This document shows positions 25,761 to 34,935 of a stretch of DNA of 64,000 nucleotides, one piece after another. Below the pieces are notes generated by a model. The model made no database searches. It had not been told where the DNA came from and saw only the letters and a program-made list of their open reading frames with translations. Every line of letters starts with the position of its first letter. Position 1 is the stretch's first letter. Source of the DNA: JBPOFM01 sp041391925 (GTDB lineage: Bacteria; Bacteroidota; Bacteroidia; Flavobacteriales; Flavobacteriaceae); assembly GCA_041391925.1 (NCBI GenBank), contig JAWKNA010000011.1, positions 1 through 64,000 of the forward strand, given 5' to 3'. Position numbers and translations under genes: made by a program.

Positions 25761-26216
25761 ATGAGTGTAAGAACAGAACATAACAATCAAGAAATCGTAA
25801 AGAACGTCTTTACCGCATATCTTGAAGAAAAAGGCCACAGAAAAACTCCAGAACGTTACGCAATCCTTCAGGAAATCTACGATAGCGAAGAGCATTTTGA
25901 TATCGAATCGCTATATATCAAAATGAAAAACAAAAACTATCGTGTGAGCCGCGCGACACTTTACAATACCATAGAATTGCTTCTGGAATGTGCTTTGGTT
26001 CGTAAGCATCAGTTTGGACAAAACCAAGCGCATTACGAAAAATCCTATTTCGATAAACAACATGACCATGTCATCCTTACCGATACAGGTGAAGTGATTG
26101 AGTTTTGCGACCCAAGAATCCAGACGATAAAAAAAACGATTGAGGAAGTATTCGATATATCCATTACGAACCACTCTCTTTACTTTTACGGAACAAAGAA
26201 CAAATCAACAACTTAA
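25761..26216 (+). CDS. Fur-family metal-responsive regulator
   Basis: A 151-residue protein with an N-terminal winged helix (KTPERYAILQEIYDSEEHFDIESLY, VSRATLYNTIELLLECALV) and a C-terminal dimer domain carrying metal-site residues (HYEKSYFDKQHDHVILTDTGEVIEF). The two CxxC structural zinc motifs of classical Fur/Zur are absent; only isolated Cys remain. Fur versus PerR or Zur cannot be decided. It lies between relA and purA; 9 bases separate it from purA, suggesting shared transcription. Confidence 0.93.
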   Translation: MSVRTEHNNQEIVKNVFTAYLEEKGHRKTPERYAILQEIYDSEEHFDIESLYIKMKNKNYRVSRATLYNTIELLLECALVRKHQFGQNQAHYEKSYFDKQHDHVILTDTGEVIEFCDPRIQTIKKTIEEVFDISITNHSLYFYGTKNKSTT

Positions 26217-26225
26217 TATTTTAAA

Positions 26226-27497
26226 ATGGCAGTAGATTTACTACTAGGATTACAATGGGGCGATGAAGGCAAAGGAAAAATTGTCGATGTATTGACCTCC
26301 AAATACAACATTATTGCACGATTCCAAGGTGGCCCAAATGCTGGACACACCTTGGTTTTCAATGGAAAAAAGCACGTGCTGCATACCATTCCATCCGGAA
26401 TTTTCCATGATGATAAAATAAATCTTGTAGGCAATGGTGTAGTGATTGACCCTGTCATCTTCAATAGAGAATTGGACAAACTGGATGAACAAAACATTGA
26501 CTACAAAAAGTCGTTATTGATTTCTCGAAAGGCACATATCATTTTGCCGACCCATCGTTTGCTTGATGCTGCCAGTGAAGCGGCTAAAGGAAAAGCAAAA
26601 ATCGGTTCCACACTTAAAGGTATTGGTCCAACCTACATGGACAAAACAGGCCGAAACGGCATTAGAGTCGGCGATATAGAAATGTCCGACTGGAAAGAAA
26701 AATACCGTGCCTTGGCGGATAAGCATGAAGCGATGATTGCATTCTACAATGTCGATGTTCAGTATGATTTAAAGGAATTAGAAACAGAGTTTTTTAAATC
26801 TATTGAAACTTTGAAGACATTACAATTCATTGATTCTGAAGAATATCTACATAAAGCACAAAAAGAGGGCAAATCCATTTTGGCTGAAGGGGCACAAGGT
26901 TCATTGTTGGACATCGATTTTGGAACCTATCCATTTGTAACCTCATCAAACACAACTGCAGCTGGTGCGTGTACGGGTTTGGGAATTGCTCCCAACAAAA
27001 TTGGTGAAGTCATAGGCATTTTTAAGGCTTATACCACGCGTGTGGGTTCAGGTCCATTCCCAACCGAATTGTTTGACGAAGATGGTGCCACAATGGGTCG
27101 TGTAGGTAACGAATTTGGCGCCACAACTGGACGTCCACGTCGCTGTGGCTGGCTGGATTTGGTGGCGTTGCGCTATGCTTGTCAAGTGAATGGAGTCACT
27201 CAATTGATTATGATGAAAGGCGATGTGCTTTCCGGTTTCAAAACTTTGAAGATATGTTCAGCTTACAAATATAAAGGCGAAACCATCCATCATTTCCCTT
27301 TTAATATTGATGAAGAAAATGTTACTCCCATTTATACTGAAATGAAAGGTTGGAATGCGGATTTGACAGAAATGACCGAAGCCTCCCAAATGCCAAAACC
27401 GTTAATGGATTATATTGAATTTCTTGAAAAAGAACTCGAAATCCCAATTACAATCGTGTCAGTTGGGCCAGATAGAAAGCAGACTATTGTTAGATAA
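26226..27497 (+). CDS. purA: Adenylosuccinate synthase
   Basis: A 423-residue enzyme making adenylosuccinate from IMP, aspartate and GTP, the first committed AMP step. Signatures: LGLQWGDEGKGKIVD at the start (P-loop and catalytic Asp), QGGPNAGHTL with the catalytic His, GSTLKGIGPTYMDK, VGSGPFPTEL, and GRPRRCGWLD. Length is standard. It follows the Fur-type gene closely and is 5 bases before the LptA/OstA-like gene. Confidence 0.98.
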   Translation: MAVDLLLGLQWGDEGKGKIVDVLTSKYNIIARFQGGPNAGHTLVFNGKKHVLHTIPSGIFHDDKINLVGNGVVIDPVIFNRELDKLDEQNIDYKKSLLISRKAHIILPTHRLLDAASEAAKGKAKIGSTLKGIGPTYMDKTGRNGIRVGDIEMSDWKEKYRALADKHEAMIAFYNVDVQYDLKELETEFFKSIETLKTLQFIDSEEYLHKAQKEGKSILAEGAQGSLLDIDFGTYPFVTSSNTTAAGACTGLGIAPNKIGEVIGIFKAYTTRVGSGPFPTELFDEDGATMGRVGNEFGATTGRPRRCGWLDLVALRYACQVNGVTQLIMMKGDVLSGFKTLKICSAYKYKGETIHHFPFNIDEENVTPIYTEMKGWNADLTEMTEASQMPKPLMDYIEFLEKELEIPITIVSVGPDRKQTIVR

Positions 27498-27502
27498 TAC
27501 AA

Positions 27503-29374
27503 GTGTTAAAACTTTTGTTAACTAACAATACCTGCAAATTAATAAAGTTATTTTTGAAACAAATATCTAACATCTTGAAAGCATTCCCGTACGCTATATT
27601 TCTTATGTTCAGTTTGTGTTTCACAATAATCAGCACCGCACAGACTTCCAAAAAAATTCGTATTGAATATGCGCCATTTGCCAATTCCGATTCCTTAAAA
27701 GGTCCCGGAGTAACTGTATTTACCCGTGACAATATGCAGCAAGTGCATTTTGCCCATGAAGGTATTGATATGTGGTGTGACAAAGCCATTTATTACGAAA
27801 AGGAAGACTTTATCGAAGCCTTCAGCAATGTGGTCATGAAACAGGGCGACACAGTGAATATGAACGCTAGACATGTAGAATACAGTGGAAAAACCCAATT
27901 GGCATTTGCTAGCGGAAATGTGATACTTACTGAACCAAAGTCAACTTTAACGACAGATACTCTCTATTTTGATAAGGTAAAACAACAAGCTTATTATAAA
28001 ACTGGCGGACAAGTGGTTAGGGATTCATCCGGAACGATAACCAGCAGAATTGGACGTTATTATATGGAGAACAAGAAGTATCAATTTGTAAATGATGTGG
28101 TTTTGGTAAACCCTCAATACACACTCAATACCAATCAACTCGATTTTTATTCAGACAATGGACACGCCTATCTGTATGGACCTTCAACCATTGTTGGTGA
28201 AACAAGCACCATTTACTGTGAACGTGGTTTTTATGATACAGAAAATGACACAGGCTATTTTGTCAAAAAATCAAAAATCAATTATGAAAGCCGAATCATT
28301 GAAGGAGACAGCATGTACTTTGACCGAAAGATTGATTTTGCTTCAGCTACCAATAATATCAAAATTACTGATACTATTAACCATAGTGTTGCCAAAGGCC
28401 ATTATGCGGAGGTTTGGAAAGCAAAAGATTCTGTGTTCATAACCAAACGAGCGTTGATTATCACCGTACAAGAAGGCGACTCGCTTTACATGCACAGTGA
28501 TACCATTCGAGTCAATGGCCCGCCAGAAAATCGAATTACACGTGCCTATTACAATGCCAGACTCTTTAAAAGCGATTTGAGCGGAAAGGCAGATTCCATA
28601 CATGCAAATCACAAAACTGGCCTAACACGCTTGATTAATTTAGCCCGCTTTTCTTCCTCGGATGCTTTTAGTTCCAAAAGAAATCCTGTTTTGTGGAATG
28701 TCGGCAATCAAATGACTGGCGACACCATCCATTTGATTGCGAATCCAAAAACAGAACAATTGGATTCTCTATTGGTCTTTAACGATGCATTCATTATAAG
28801 TAAGGACACATTGGGAGATGGCTACAGTCAAACCAAAGGCCAACGTTTGATTGGTCTTTTTAAGGACAATAAATTGTATAATGTTGATATCATCAAAAAT
28901 GCAGAAGTCATTTATTTTATGCGTGATGACAAAGGAGAATTGGTAGGCATCAACAAATCAAAATCTGGAAGTATCAATATGCAAATTGAGAACAATGAAA
29001 TTGTTGAAACCCGATTTATCAACCAGGTCGATGGGGATATCTATCCAGAATCCGAATTTCCAGAAAATGCAAGAAAATTGAGAGGGTTTGTCTGGCGTGA
29101 TGATGAACGACCAAAAAGTGTGGAAGATTTGTTTAAGGACGACCCACCATTGGAATTACCAGTCATAAGAGGTTTGGACGAATATGTGCCGCAGGAAGAT
29201 TTTTTTGACGAAGGATTGATGCAGCGTGTTGAAGATGCAACTCCAAAAGATGCCAAGGAAGATGAAGTACAAAAAGCTGCACGCAACATACCTGAAGAGG
29301 CTATAAAAAAATCTGATTCCATTAAGGCTACTCAAAAGAGCTCTGTGAAGAAAGTCCTGAAAAAAGAAAATTGA
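27503..29374 (+). CDS. OstA/LptA-like organic-solvent-tolerance domain protein
   Basis: Up to 623 residues. The outermost start is a GTG at 27503; an in-frame TTG at 27575 gives a cleaner signal peptide (KAFPYAIFLMFSLCF, cleaved near TIISTAQ). Repeated beta-jelly-roll turns such as MWCDKAIYYEKEDFIEAFSNVV and GDTVNMNARHVEYSGK, ARNVILTEPKSTLTTDTL-type segments (key: NVILTEP, TLYFD) are typical of the LptA/OstA LPS-transport fold, and the family occurs in Bacteroidota as a long OstA-like protein. The C-terminus is an acidic/Lys-rich disordered tail. It may bridge LPS through the periplasm. The stop overlaps the next ATG (TGATG). Confidence 0.85.
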   Translation: MLKLLLTNNTCKLIKLFLKQISNILKAFPYAIFLMFSLCFTIISTAQTSKKIRIEYAPFANSDSLKGPGVTVFTRDNMQQVHFAHEGIDMWCDKAIYYEKEDFIEAFSNVVMKQGDTVNMNARHVEYSGKTQLAFASGNVILTEPKSTLTTDTLYFDKVKQQAYYKTGGQVVRDSSGTITSRIGRYYMENKKYQFVNDVVLVNPQYTLNTNQLDFYSDNGHAYLYGPSTIVGETSTIYCERGFYDTENDTGYFVKKSKINYESRIIEGDSMYFDRKIDFASATNNIKITDTINHSVAKGHYAEVWKAKDSVFITKRALIITVQEGDSLYMHSDTIRVNGPPENRITRAYYNARLFKSDLSGKADSIHANHKTGLTRLINLARFSSSDAFSSKRNPVLWNVGNQMTGDTIHLIANPKTEQLDSLLVFNDAFIISKDTLGDGYSQTKGQRLIGLFKDNKLYNVDIIKNAEVIYFMRDDKGELVGINKSKSGSINMQIENNEIVETRFINQVDGDIYPESEFPENARKLRGFVWRDDERPKSVEDLFKDDPPLELPVIRGLDEYVPQEDFFDEGLMQRVEDATPKDAKEDEVQKAARNIPEEAIKKSDSIKATQKSSVKKVLKKEN

Positions 29375-30558
29375 TGTCAGAGGATTTTTTGAAATATCAA
29401 GCACAAACTACACCGCATCCATTGGCGATGGAAATATCGCATGCCGAAGGTTCTTATATTTATGACACCAATGACAAACCTCATCTCGATTTTGTAGCTG
29501 GTGTTTCCGCTTGTACGCTGGGACATAAACATCCAAAAGTCGTGAAGGCCATCAAGGAACAATTGGATAAATATCTTCATGTGATGGTCTATGGCGAATA
29601 CATTCAAGAACCAGCCGTTGAGCTTACCAAGTCATTAGCGAAACACCTACCAGATTCATTAGAGACCACATATTTGACCAATTCTGGAACAGAAGCGATT
29701 GAAGGTGCGTTGAAATTGGCGAGGCGAGCAACAGGTAGAAGTGAAATTATTGCTGCAAAATATGCCTACCATGGCAATACCATGGGTTCTATGAGCGTGA
29801 TGGGTTTTGAAGAGCGAAAAAAGGCATTTCGCCCTTTGGTACCAGATGTACATTTTATCACTTATAATGATTGTGATGCCATTCAAAACATCACCCGAAA
29901 AACGGCTGCTGTGCTTTTGGAAACCATCCAAGGTGGTGCAGGTTTTATTTTACCAAAAGGAAATTATTTGTCTAAAGTCAGAACACGTTGTGATGAGGTT
30001 GGTGCCTTGTTGATTTTGGATGAAATTCAACCAGGCATTGGTCGTACAGGCAAATTGTTCGGATTTGAACATTACCATTGTGTTCCAGATATTCTTGTGA
30101 CCGGAAAAGGCCTTGGAGGCGGGATGCCTATTGGTGCTTTCACAGCATCTCGCGGTATGATGTCCACCTTAAAGGATCATCCAAAACTTGGTCACATTAC
30201 TACCTTTGGTGGACATCCAGTGATAGCTGCTGCAGCTTTGGCAACGCTAAAAGAAGTAACAGAGAGCAGATTAATGTCTCAAGCACTCGAAAAAGAACAA
30301 CTTTTCCGTAAACATTTGACCCATCCTTTGATCAAAGAAATAAGAGGGAAAGGATTAATGTTGGCCGCAATTTTATCTTCGGCAGAAGTAGTAAATGAGG
30401 TGATTTTATCTTGTCAAAAGGAAGGTTTGATTTTATTTTGGCTACTTTTTGAACCAAAAGCCATCAGGATTACACCTCCATTGACCATCTCAAACGAAGA
30501 AATTATCCACGGTTGCAACATTATTCTTTCTGTTTTGGATAAAATTCAAAAAAAATAA
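29374..30558 (+). CDS. Class III PLP-dependent aminotransferase
   Basis: About 394 residues from the ATG overlapping the previous stop. Fold-type I aminotransferase of the ornithine/acetylornithine/GABA group: TYLTNSGTEAIEGALKLAR, YHGNTMGSMSVMGF, LLILDEIQPGIGRTGKLF, and the PLP lysine K245 in TGKGLGGGMPIGAF, then ITTFGGHPVIAAAAL. No signal peptide. The substrate cannot be set from sequence; it follows an LPS-transport-type gene, but that linkage is probably only operonic. Confidence 0.93.
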   Translation: MSEDFLKYQAQTTPHPLAMEISHAEGSYIYDTNDKPHLDFVAGVSACTLGHKHPKVVKAIKEQLDKYLHVMVYGEYIQEPAVELTKSLAKHLPDSLETTYLTNSGTEAIEGALKLARRATGRSEIIAAKYAYHGNTMGSMSVMGFEERKKAFRPLVPDVHFITYNDCDAIQNITRKTAAVLLETIQGGAGFILPKGNYLSKVRTRCDEVGALLILDEIQPGIGRTGKLFGFEHYHCVPDILVTGKGLGGGMPIGAFTASRGMMSTLKDHPKLGHITTFGGHPVIAAAALATLKEVTESRLMSQALEKEQLFRKHLTHPLIKEIRGKGLMLAAILSSAEVVNEVILSCQKEGLILFWLLFEPKAIRITPPLTISNEEIIHGCNIILSVLDKIQKK

Positions 30559-30722
30559 TATAGATTTGGTCTGACCTAAATATCTATTTATTAGAACTTA
30601 ACCGTAATTCAATTGAAATATAGATACAACTGTTAATTAATTTGTTGAAAAGATTGAACCCAAAAACTTCAATTTCTTATTGATAACAGTAAATTTATTT
30701 CAACGAACCTTAACAACTGCTT

Positions 30723-32135
30723 ATGGAGTTCAGTCAACGTGACGACAACAACAATCATTCCCTGACAAAATTTGAGTCAATGTTGAAAACAAACAACGTT
30801 TTGTTCTTTGACTCTGGTGAATTCGAAAACATCATCTACCATTATCTTGAAATTGGAAAAATTGCTCTCGCAAAAAAGGCAATCAAAATGGGATTGGCAC
30901 AACATCCTACCTCTGTGACCCTTAAATTATTTCAAGTGGAAATTTACGTTTTGGAAGATAAGTTGCAATTGGCAGATAAATTGCTTGATGCCTTGTATCT
31001 GCTGGAACCTACGAATGAGGAAATCTACATTCAAAAAGCAAGCATTTTATCAAAGCGGGATGAGCATCAAAAAGCCATTGACACATTGATGATTGCACTA
31101 AAACTTATAGAGGACGAAACAGACGAAGCGGATGTGTATGCATTGATTGGCATGGAATACCTGTTTATGGACCATTTTGAAAATGCCAAAAACTACTTTG
31201 TTAAGTGTTTGGAATTGGACAATGAAGATTATTCGGCGCTTTATAACATCATATACTGCTTTGATTTTTTGGATTTGAATTCGGAGGCTATTGATTTTCT
31301 GAATCATTATCTTGACAATAATCCCTACAGCGAAGTCGCTTGGCATCAATTGGGCAGACAATATTTTGCCCTCAAGGACTATGAAAAAGCATTAGCCGCC
31401 TTTGATTTTGCTATCATTTCTGATGATACATTTGTAGGTGCCTATCTAGAAAAAGGCAAAGTACTTGAAAAACAAAGACAATATCTCGAAGCCATCGAGA
31501 ATTACAAAATCACCTTGGCGCTTGACGAACCAACTTCATTTGCATTATTGAGAATTGGTAGTTGTCATGAAAAATTAGGGGAATTCGATGAGGCAGTTCA
31601 ATATTATTATAAAACCGTTCACGAAGATCCACTTTTGGACAAAGGATGGATTGCCATTACTAAATTTTACAACAAGCAAAAGGATTACCAAAAGGCATTA
31701 TACTACATCAATAAAGCAATAAATATTGATGGTGAAAATGTCCTCTATTGGAAATTATATGCACAAATAAACCATCGTTTGAATTTTCTTGAAGAAGCAG
31801 AGCGAGGATACAAAAAAACCTTGGACCTTGGCAATTACGAATTGGACACATGGATATCACGTGGCGACATTTTGGTAAATTTAGGTGAATTTGAAGCTGC
31901 TGCTCTTAATTTAATCCAAGCAGCTGAATTTTATCCCGAAACTTCTGAAATTGAATATCGCCTAGCAGGTATTTACTATACACTGCTTGAAACCGAAAAG
32001 GGCTTTTATCATCTAAAAAATGGCTTATTGCTCAATCCCGAATTCGATTTTATCATGGACGAATTATTTCCATTGATTGCCAATCAAAAATCGGTGAGAG
32101 ATATAATTTCAAATTCTAAAAAACAGTCCAGCTAA
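30723..32135 (+). CDS. Tetratricopeptide-repeat protein
   Basis: A 470-residue soluble protein made almost wholly of TPR units, with recurring A-x-x-x-x-x-x-A-L-x-x-x-P helices (YALIGMEYLFMDHFENAKNY, AWHQLGRQYFALKDYEKALA, AYLEKGKVLEKQRQYLEAIE, YWKLYAQINHRLNFLEEAER). No signal peptide or enzymatic motif. A scaffolding role is likely; partners are unknown. The 164 bases upstream hold no clear promoter box, only an imperfect palindrome near 30561-30586. A DUF368 gene follows 37 bases later. Confidence 0.92.
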   Translation: MEFSQRDDNNNHSLTKFESMLKTNNVLFFDSGEFENIIYHYLEIGKIALAKKAIKMGLAQHPTSVTLKLFQVEIYVLEDKLQLADKLLDALYLLEPTNEEIYIQKASILSKRDEHQKAIDTLMIALKLIEDETDEADVYALIGMEYLFMDHFENAKNYFVKCLELDNEDYSALYNIIYCFDFLDLNSEAIDFLNHYLDNNPYSEVAWHQLGRQYFALKDYEKALAAFDFAIISDDTFVGAYLEKGKVLEKQRQYLEAIENYKITLALDEPTSFALLRIGSCHEKLGEFDEAVQYYYKTVHEDPLLDKGWIAITKFYNKQKDYQKALYYINKAINIDGENVLYWKLYAQINHRLNFLEEAERGYKKTLDLGNYELDTWISRGDILVNLGEFEAAALNLIQAAEFYPETSEIEYRLAGIYYTLLETEKGFYHLKNGLLLNPEFDFIMDELFPLIANQKSVRDIISNSKKQSS

Positions 32136-32172
32136 ATTTGTATATCTTTAGCATTCCTATTTAAAAATTGCA

Positions 32173-33093
32173 ATGCAAAGACGTTTTTTAGACTATGCTG
32201 TCATCTCTTTAAAAGGGATAGCCATGGGAGCAGCTGATGCAGTTCCTGGAGTTTCTGGAGGAACCATCGCTTTTATTTCCGGAATTTATGAAGAATTGAT
32301 TTCTACCATAAGTGGTGTCAACCTTACCTTATTTACGACATTTAAAAATGAAGGTTTCAAGACTTTTTGGAAACAACTCAATGGAAATTTTTTAGTTGCA
32401 TTATTGACTGGAATCCTCATTAGTTTTGTATCGTTCATGCGTTTGGCAAAATATCTCATTGAACATCATCCTGTGCTTATTTGGTCGTTCTTTTTTGGGC
32501 TTATTGTCGCAAGCGTTTATTTTGTTGGAAAGCAAATAACAAAATGGAACGCTAGTGCCATAATTTCTTTTGCTATAGGAACAATTGCTGCATATTATAT
32601 CTCTCAATTGCCTTCAATGTCAGATACTGATAGTTCACTTTTCTTATTTTTTGCAGGGGCTTTGGCTATTTGTGCCATGATTCTCCCTGGTATTTCAGGA
32701 GCTTTTATACTGGTAATTCTTGGTGCCTATAAAACCTTGAGCGACGCACTTCATGATTTTGATTTTAAAAAAATTGTCGTTTTTGCCTTTGGAGCATTAG
32801 TGGGCATTTTAAGCTTTAGTCGAGTCCTTAAATGGTTGTTTAAACATTACCATAACGCCACATTGGCAATTTTAACAGGTTTTATTTTTGGCTCACTTAA
32901 CAAGATTTGGCCTTGGAAACGTGTCTTGACATGGCGCAAGGATTCGGCAGGCATGGATATTCCGCTAGTGGAAAAAAGTATTTCACCTTTCAATTATGAA
33001 GGAAATCCTCAACTAGTTTTTGCAATTTGCTTGATGCTGATTGGTTTTTTGACTATTTTCATATTGGAAAGAATAGGCGACAAAAAAAACTGA
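32173..33093 (+). CDS. DUF368 membrane protein 1 (putative undecaprenyl-phosphate translocase, PopT-like)
   Basis: A 306-residue protein with about eight membrane helices. The signature MGAADAVPGVSGGTIAFISG is in the first 40 residues and a related re-entrant motif, ILPGISGAFILVILG, recurs in the middle, as in an inverted repeat. DUF368 proteins have been shown to recycle undecaprenyl phosphate across the membrane in several bacteria. It is followed one base later by a second DUF368 gene. Confidence 0.9.
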   Translation: MQRRFLDYAVISLKGIAMGAADAVPGVSGGTIAFISGIYEELISTISGVNLTLFTTFKNEGFKTFWKQLNGNFLVALLTGILISFVSFMRLAKYLIEHHPVLIWSFFFGLIVASVYFVGKQITKWNASAIISFAIGTIAAYYISQLPSMSDTDSSLFLFFAGALAICAMILPGISGAFILVILGAYKTLSDALHDFDFKKIVVFAFGALVGILSFSRVLKWLFKHYHNATLAILTGFIFGSLNKIWPWKRVLTWRKDSAGMDIPLVEKSISPFNYEGNPQLVFAICLMLIGFLTIFILERIGDKKN

Positions 33094-33094
33094 C

Positions 33095-34114
33095 ATGCAA
33101 AGCACCCGAACATTTACAGATCGACTTTTTCTTGTCATCAAAGGACTAGGTATGGGAGCTGCTAACAAAGTCCCAGGTGTTTCTGGTGGAGTGGTTGCAT
33201 TTGTGGCTGGATTTTATGAAGAATTTATCTACTCGCTTCAAAAGGTAAACAAAACTGCCTTCAAACTCTTATTCAATGGACGATTCAAAAGTTTCTTCAA
33301 TTACATCAATGGCCGTTTTTTAAGTTTGCTTTTTTTTGGAATGATTGTAAGCTATTTTAGCGTTTCCAAAATTCTCGATTATTTTTTGAAGCATTACGAA
33401 CTCTATGTTTGGAGCATGTTTTTCGGAATGATTATTGGATCTATATATTACATCCAAAAAGATTTCAGAATGTGGAATTACAAAACATTTCTATCTCTTG
33501 TCCTAGGTATCCTTATTGGTATTGGTATCAGTTTTTTAGATCCTGCAAGAGAAAACGATAACCTGTGGTTTGTTTTCTTTTGCGGCATCATTAGTGTTTC
33601 AGGCATGACATTGCCAGGATTTTCAGGTTCATTTATTCTCATTTTGTTAGGGAATTATGTATTGTTGTTGGTCGATTCGGTCAATGCGCTTTCGGATACA
33701 TTTTATGACCTTTTAAGTGGAAATTTTGGATTTATACATAACTCTGCGAGGATACGGTTGCTGAAAGTATTGATTGTTTTTACTTTGGGCTCTGTGACTG
33801 GTCTGGTTACCTTTTCGCATATTTTAACTTATATCTTTAAACATCATAAAAATGTGACCATTTCAGTAATCATTGGTTTTATTGTAGGTAGTTTGGGAGT
33901 TGTTTGGCCTTGGAAAAAAACCATTTACAAATTATCTGAAAAAGGCGATTTTTTATACGACTCCACTGGATCAAAAATTGTTTCCAACTATGAACGATTT
34001 ATTCCACAACTTAACAGTGAAACCTATTTGGCAATTGTGTATATTGCAATAGGAATACTGATTGTATTAGCACTGGAATGGTATGGTCAAAAAACTCGAA
34101 AATTGAATGCCTAA
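33095..34114 (+). CDS. DUF368 membrane protein 2 (putative undecaprenyl-phosphate translocase)
   Basis: A 339-residue paralogue of the preceding gene, with MGAANKVPGVSGGVVAFVAG and the second copy TLPGFSGSFILILLG. About eight membrane segments. The adjacent pair looks like an old tandem duplication (same layout, modest identity) and could be subunits of one transporter or have split roles (e.g. different polyprenyl lipids). Its 3' end overlaps the aroE start by 8 bases. Confidence 0.9.
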   Translation: MQSTRTFTDRLFLVIKGLGMGAANKVPGVSGGVVAFVAGFYEEFIYSLQKVNKTAFKLLFNGRFKSFFNYINGRFLSLLFFGMIVSYFSVSKILDYFLKHYELYVWSMFFGMIIGSIYYIQKDFRMWNYKTFLSLVLGILIGIGISFLDPARENDNLWFVFFCGIISVSGMTLPGFSGSFILILLGNYVLLLVDSVNALSDTFYDLLSGNFGFIHNSARIRLLKVLIVFTLGSVTGLVTFSHILTYIFKHHKNVTISVIIGFIVGSLGVVWPWKKTIYKLSEKGDFLYDSTGSKIVSNYERFIPQLNSETYLAIVYIAIGILIVLALEWYGQKTRKLNA

Positions 34115-34844
34115 TTTTGGGCTCATAGGGAAACACATTTCATATTCATTTTCAAAAACTCACTTCACAGCCAAATTTGAAAATGACGAGCTCGATTATT
34201 CCTATGAAAATTTTGATATTGAGGATATCTCCCAGTTTCCTTCCATAATAAAAAATTATCCAGAACTTTTGGGGTTGAATGTCACTATTCCATATAAAGA
34301 AAGTATCATTCCCTATTTAGACGAATTAAATGATATTGCAAGAGAAATAGGGGCAGTCAATACCATCAAAATTGAATCTTCCGGAAAGTTAAAAGGTTAT
34401 AACACGGATTATTATGGATTTGAAAAATCCATTGAACCCTTGCTTAAACCCCATCACACAAGGGCCTTGATTTTAGGAACTGGTGGTGCCTCAAAAGGCG
34501 TGGCTTTTGGGCTCAAAAACCTTGGTATTTCATTTGATTTTGTGTCGCGCCAATCCAACGGCATGGCACAATTCACTTATGGGGACCTTACCGAAGACCT
34601 TATCAAATCGTATCCCATCATCATTAATTGCACACCAATTGGAACCCTTCCCAATGTCAACGAATGTCCCGATATTCCTTATGATGCGGTCGGTAAAGGG
34701 CATTTACTTTATGACCTTATTTACAATCCTATACAGACCAAATTTTTGATATGTGGTGAAATAAAAGGCGCCACTATCAGTAACGGATTCAGAATGCTGG
34801 AATTACAGGCAGAAAAAGCTTGGGATATTTGGAGTATGGCTTAA
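34107..34844 (+). CDS. aroE: Shikimate dehydrogenase
   Basis: A 245-residue NADP-dependent enzyme reducing 3-dehydroshikimate to shikimate. Substrate-site residues: SFSKTHF near the start (family SxSxxxHN position modified), LGLNVTIPYKESI with catalytic K64, and GYNTDYYGF with D101. The NADP site reads LGTGGASKGVAFGL. The C-terminal LQAEKAWDIW is typical. It lacks the usual longer N-terminus, as in other Bacteroidota AroE. It overlaps the DUF368 gene, so it is likely co-transcribed. Confidence 0.95.
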   Translation: MPNFGLIGKHISYSFSKTHFTAKFENDELDYSYENFDIEDISQFPSIIKNYPELLGLNVTIPYKESIIPYLDELNDIAREIGAVNTIKIESSGKLKGYNTDYYGFEKSIEPLLKPHHTRALILGTGGASKGVAFGLKNLGISFDFVSRQSNGMAQFTYGDLTEDLIKSYPIIINCTPIGTLPNVNECPDIPYDAVGKGHLLYDLIYNPIQTKFLICGEIKGATISNGFRMLELQAEKAWDIWSMA

Positions 34845-34867
34845 ATCCTCCCAAAAAATGTTTTTAC

Positions 34868-34898
34868 TTTGTAATCTAACGAGTTGTTAGTATATTTA
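34868..34898 (+). promoter_or_regulatory. Promoter of the DUF349 gene
   Basis: TTTG (34868-34871), 19-base spacer and TATATTTA (34891-34898, last base off consensus). The ATG is at 34936, giving a leader of about 33 bases. Confidence 0.55.
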
Positions 34899-34935
34899 AC
34901 CTTTTAAGAAATTTTTGAACCTAAACATTGTAACA

